Positions 6,698 to 8,150 of a stretch of 8,150 bases of DNA are shown piece by piece; the stretch's first letter is position 1; every line of letters begins with the position of its first letter. The position numbers and the translations under genes were made by a program. The notes under the pieces were generated by a model that saw only the letters and a program-made list of their open reading frames with translations, did not search any database and was not told the DNA's origin. Source of the stretch: Bacteroidales bacterium UBA4347 (GTDB lineage Bacteria > Bacteroidota > Bacteroidia > Bacteroidales > P3); assembly GCA_002394185.1 (NCBI GenBank), contig DGTB01000196.1, forward strand, positions 1 to 8,150. Reading direction: 5' to 3'.

Positions 6698-6729
6698 TTT
6701 GCACGGATGCTTTTTTTTGTGTACTTTTG
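6698..6729 (+). promoter_or_regulatory. Promoter of the Xer recombinase-hpf unit, Bacteroidota type
   Basis: TTTG at 6698-6701 is followed after 20 bases by TACTTTTG at 6722-6729, a full match to the Bacteroidota -33/-7 consensus. A start point around 6735 would leave a leader of only about a dozen bases before the ATG at 6748. The promoter also supports that ATG against an upstream in-frame ATG at 6667, which lies before the promoter and so outside the transcript. Confidence 0.8.
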
Positions 6730-6747
6730 CAAAATCAAACCCTCGAT

Positions 6748-7653
6748 ATGAAAGTCGCCGAAGCCATAGACCGGTTCCACAACTACATCGCCAACGAACG
6801 CCGCCTGGCGCCGGGGACGGTGCACAACTACATCCTCGACCTCGAGGACCTGGCCCAATGGCTCTCGGCCCAGCAGATCACCGACCTCGACGACCTCACG
6901 GCCCGTGAGGTGCGCTCCTGGCAGATGGACCACATGGACCGCGGCGAGAACCCCGGCACCGTCAAGCGACGCCTCTCGTCGCTCAGCAGCTTCTTCCGCT
7001 ACCTGCGCCGCCACGGCCTCTACGACCGCGACATCATGGCCAAGGTCGCCGCCCCCCGCCAGCCCAAGCGCCTGCCCGTCTTCTTCAAGGAGAACGAGCT
7101 GGAACATCTCTACGACGAGGGCCTCTTTCCCGACGACTTCATCGGCCAACGCGACCGCCTGATGCTCCGCATGCTCTACGAAACGGGCATCCGCCGATCC
7201 GAGCTGGCGGGCCTCCGCACAGCCTCCGTCGACCTCTCCGCACTCACCATCAAAGTGCTCGGCAAACGCAACAAAGAACGCATCATTCCCATAGAAAATG
7301 AACTTGCACACAATATTCAGCAATATCTTGCGTTAAAGGAACAGGAAAAAGGAGCGAGCGAATGGCTCTTCGTGGACCGCAAGGGACGGCAAATCAGCAC
7401 CGACGAGGTCTACCGCACCGTGAGGAAGTACATGACCCTCCTCTCCAACGCCGACCGCATCAGCCCCCACGTGTTCCGCCACAGCTTCGCCACCCACATC
7501 CTCAACGAGGGAGGCAACATCCAGGCCATCAAAGAGCTGCTCGGCCACGAAAACCTCGCCACCACCGAGGTCTACACCCACGTCACCCGCGAGCACCTCC
7601 AGGAGGTTTACGCCAACGCCTTCCCCCGTGGACGCAAAAAGAGACAACAATAA
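6748..7653 (+). CDS. xerC: XerC/XerD-type tyrosine recombinase
   Basis: Site-specific recombinase of the Xer group, which resolves chromosome dimers at dif with FtsK; housekeeping rather than phage-type judging by length (301 residues) and context. Residues about 1-100 form the SAM-like core-binding domain (IANERRLAPGTVHNYILDL at 14-32; LSSLSSFFRYLRRHG at 76-90), followed by the catalytic domain. All catalytic residues are present: Arg149 (YETGIRRSEL), Lys173 (VLGKRNKERIIP), His241 and Arg244 (SPHVFRHSFATH), His267 (LLGHENLATTEVY) and the nucleophile Tyr276. ATG 6748 is preferred because it gives the family-typical N-terminus and lies just after the promoter. hpf follows 29 bases downstream, probably on the same transcript. 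XerC and XerD are hard to separate by eye; I favour XerC because the copy beside hpf is usually so named in Bacteroidales, so treat the symbol as tentative. An AT-rich stretch at about 7280-7350 stands out from the GC-rich remainder. Confidence 0.95.
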   Translation: MKVAEAIDRFHNYIANERRLAPGTVHNYILDLEDLAQWLSAQQITDLDDLTAREVRSWQMDHMDRGENPGTVKRRLSSLSSFFRYLRRHGLYDRDIMAKVAAPRQPKRLPVFFKENELEHLYDEGLFPDDFIGQRDRLMLRMLYETGIRRSELAGLRTASVDLSALTIKVLGKRNKERIIPIENELAHNIQQYLALKEQEKGASEWLFVDRKGRQISTDEVYRTVRKYMTLLSNADRISPHVFRHSFATHILNEGGNIQAIKELLGHENLATTEVYTHVTREHLQEVYANAFPRGRKKRQQ

Positions 7654-7670
7654 CAAACAACCCAATAAAA

Positions 7671-7677
7671 AAGGAGG
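7671..7677 (+). promoter_or_regulatory. Strong Shine-Dalgarno sequence before hpf
   Basis: AAGGAGG ends 5 bases before the hpf ATG (7683), an ideal match to the 16S rRNA 3' end at a good distance. None of the other starts in the window has such a site (recA, the T9SS cargo gene, the phosphohexomutase and the recombinase have none; recR has only a weak TAAGG). In Bacteroidota Shine-Dalgarno pairing is generally not used, which makes this site noteworthy and fixes the start of hpf. Confidence 0.8.
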
Positions 7678-7682
7678 ATATT

Positions 7683-7970
7683 ATGAACACTATCATTAAT
7701 TCGGTCAAATTCCGCGCCGACGAGAAACTCGAGAAGTACATCAACGAAAAAGTGGCCAAACTCGACCGCATGATCGACAACGCCGACAAGTGCGAAGTGA
7801 CCCTCAAGGTCGACAAGCCCGAGAGCAACAACAACAAGATTGCCGAGCTCCGCCTCTACGTGCCCGGCAAGGACCTCTTCGTCTCCAAACAGGCCGACAC
7901 CTTCGAGCAGGCCGTCGCCGACGGCATCGACACCCTCAAGGTGCAAATCGAGAAATACAAAAACGCCTAA
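7683..7970 (+). CDS. hpf: Ribosome hibernation-promoting factor, short form (HPF/RaiA/YfiA family)
   Basis: Binds the decoding and mRNA channel of the 30S subunit in stationary phase or stress, silencing ribosomes and, in the short-HPF group, favouring 100S dimers with a partner. Older annotations call the family sigma-54 modulation protein. The 95-residue product has the usual single-domain fold: strand VKFRADEKL at 8-16, a helix with YINEKVAKLDRMID (19-32), strands CEVTLKVDKP (37-46) and KIAELRLYVPGKDLFVSK (52-69), then a helix with DTFEQAVADGIDTLKVQIEKYK (72-93). It lacks the C-terminal domain of long HPFs. ATG 7683 follows the AAGGAGG site; the frame is open upstream to 7362 but that is inside the recombinase gene in another frame. 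A strong terminator follows at 8001. The recombinase-hpf order is typical of Bacteroidales. Confidence 0.95.
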   Translation: MNTIINSVKFRADEKLEKYINEKVAKLDRMIDNADKCEVTLKVDKPESNNNKIAELRLYVPGKDLFVSKQADTFEQAVADGIDTLKVQIEKYKNA

Positions 7971-8000
7971 ACCGCCCTCGGCGGCAGTGCCAGGCCAAAC

Positions 8001-8039
8001 AGAGGGGCGACATGCAGTGCCATGCCGCCCCTCTTTTTT
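8001..8039 (+). terminator. Rho-independent terminator after hpf
   Basis: A perfect 9-bp stem, AGAGGGGCG (8001-8009) with CGCCCCTCT (8026-8034), encloses a further CATG/CATG pairing (8011-8014 with 8021-8024) and is followed by a T-run (8034-8039). It begins 30 bases after the hpf stop and should end the recombinase-hpf transcript. Confidence 0.92.
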
Positions 8040-8086
8040 ATGCCTTCTTTCAGCCGAGACGCAGTATGTCGCGCTTTGGGGCTCCC

Positions 8087-8108
8087 GGTTTTAACCCGGG
8101 TCAAAACC
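8087..8108. repeat. 22-bp near-perfect palindrome past the terminator
   Basis: GGTTTT (8087-8092) and AAAACC (8103-8108) are reverse complements flanking the self-complementary octamer ACCCGGGT (8094-8101), with a single mismatched pair between (8093 and 8102). It lies in the non-coding stretch 8040-8150 downstream of the hpf terminator, in which I see no gene. It could be an operator or leader hairpin for a gene beyond the window. It is not followed by a T-run within the window, so it is not a standard terminator. Confidence 0.45.
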
Positions 8109-8150
8109 CTACCCGCGACGTGCCGGATACGGCCGTTCTTATATTGTTCT

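Noticed and set aside
5772..6908. Long open frame (378 codons) on the plus strand across the phosphohexomutase start and into the recombinase
   Set aside because: It is antisense to a clearly conserved enzyme and runs out of frame through the divergent promoter region and recombinase start; no family features.
6607..7323. 238-codon open frame on the minus strand opposite the recombinase
   Set aside because: Val/Glu/Gly-rich shadow of the recombinase codons; the recombinase has every catalytic residue intact.
6748..7653. The tyrosine recombinase as an integrase marking a mobile element
   Set aside because: Its length and catalytic motifs fit Xer proteins, it sits beside hpf as in other Bacteroidales, and there are no flanking attachment repeats, tRNA target or cargo genes.
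8079..8125. Possible tRNA: a 5-bp stem with 7-base loop (CCCGG and CCGGG arms)
   Set aside because: No TTCGA-type T-loop, no D-arm and no acceptor pairing on either strand; the loop is better read as part of the 22-bp palindrome.
1..8150. CRISPR array, defence system or transposon
   Set aside because: No regularly spaced repeats with unique spacers, no transposase or terminal inverted repeats, and no recognisable defence genes were found on either strand.

Overview
The window looks like a chromosomal segment from an uncultured or GC-rich member of the Bacteroidales (phylum Bacteroidota). Four things point there. Two promoters match the Bacteroidota consensus (TTTG, 19-20 bases, TAnnTTTG). 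Genes lack Shine-Dalgarno sequences, with one exception. One protein ends in a type IX secretion (T9SS) sorting domain. A Xer-type recombinase is followed directly by the ribosome hibernation factor gene, an arrangement familiar from Bacteroidales. Most coding sequence is GC-rich; the middle of the T9SS-exported protein gene is a clear exception.

Layout, left to right. (1) 1-680, minus: recA, cut by the left edge of the window, with a good promoter at 735-765 overlapped by a perfect 12-bp inverted repeat. (2) 867-2921, minus: a secreted, probably beta-propeller protein of unknown function with a signal peptide and a C-terminal T9SS sorting domain; its central ~1.5 kb is AT-rich between GC-rich ends. 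(3) 2972-3008: probable intrinsic terminator. (4) 3095-4261, 4258-4872 and 4878-6626, all minus: a compact cluster transcribed as phosphohexomutase, then recR, then a NagZ-like GH3 lipoprotein, with a 5-base gap and a 4-base ATGA overlap. (5) 6627-6747: divergent promoter region. (6) 6748-7653 and 7683-7970, plus: XerC/D-type recombinase and hpf, 29 bases apart, followed by a strong terminator at 8001-8039. (7) 8040-8150: non-coding tail with a 22-bp near-palindrome.

How the genes fit together: this is mainly housekeeping. RecA and RecR act in homologous recombination, and the Xer recombinase probably resolves chromosome dimers. The phosphohexomutase supplies sugar phosphates for envelope and storage glycans, and the GH3 lipoprotein probably removes GlcNAc from cell-wall fragments. 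HPF inactivates ribosomes in stationary phase. The T9SS cargo protein is the accessory gene. I see no mobile element, CRISPR array, defence system, tRNA or rRNA, and no obvious undescribed multi-gene system. The most interesting signals are regulatory or evolutionary: the palindrome on the recA promoter, the mosaic composition of the T9SS cargo gene, short repeat sequences sitting in frame inside two genes, and the single strong Shine-Dalgarno sequence, which lies in front of hpf.
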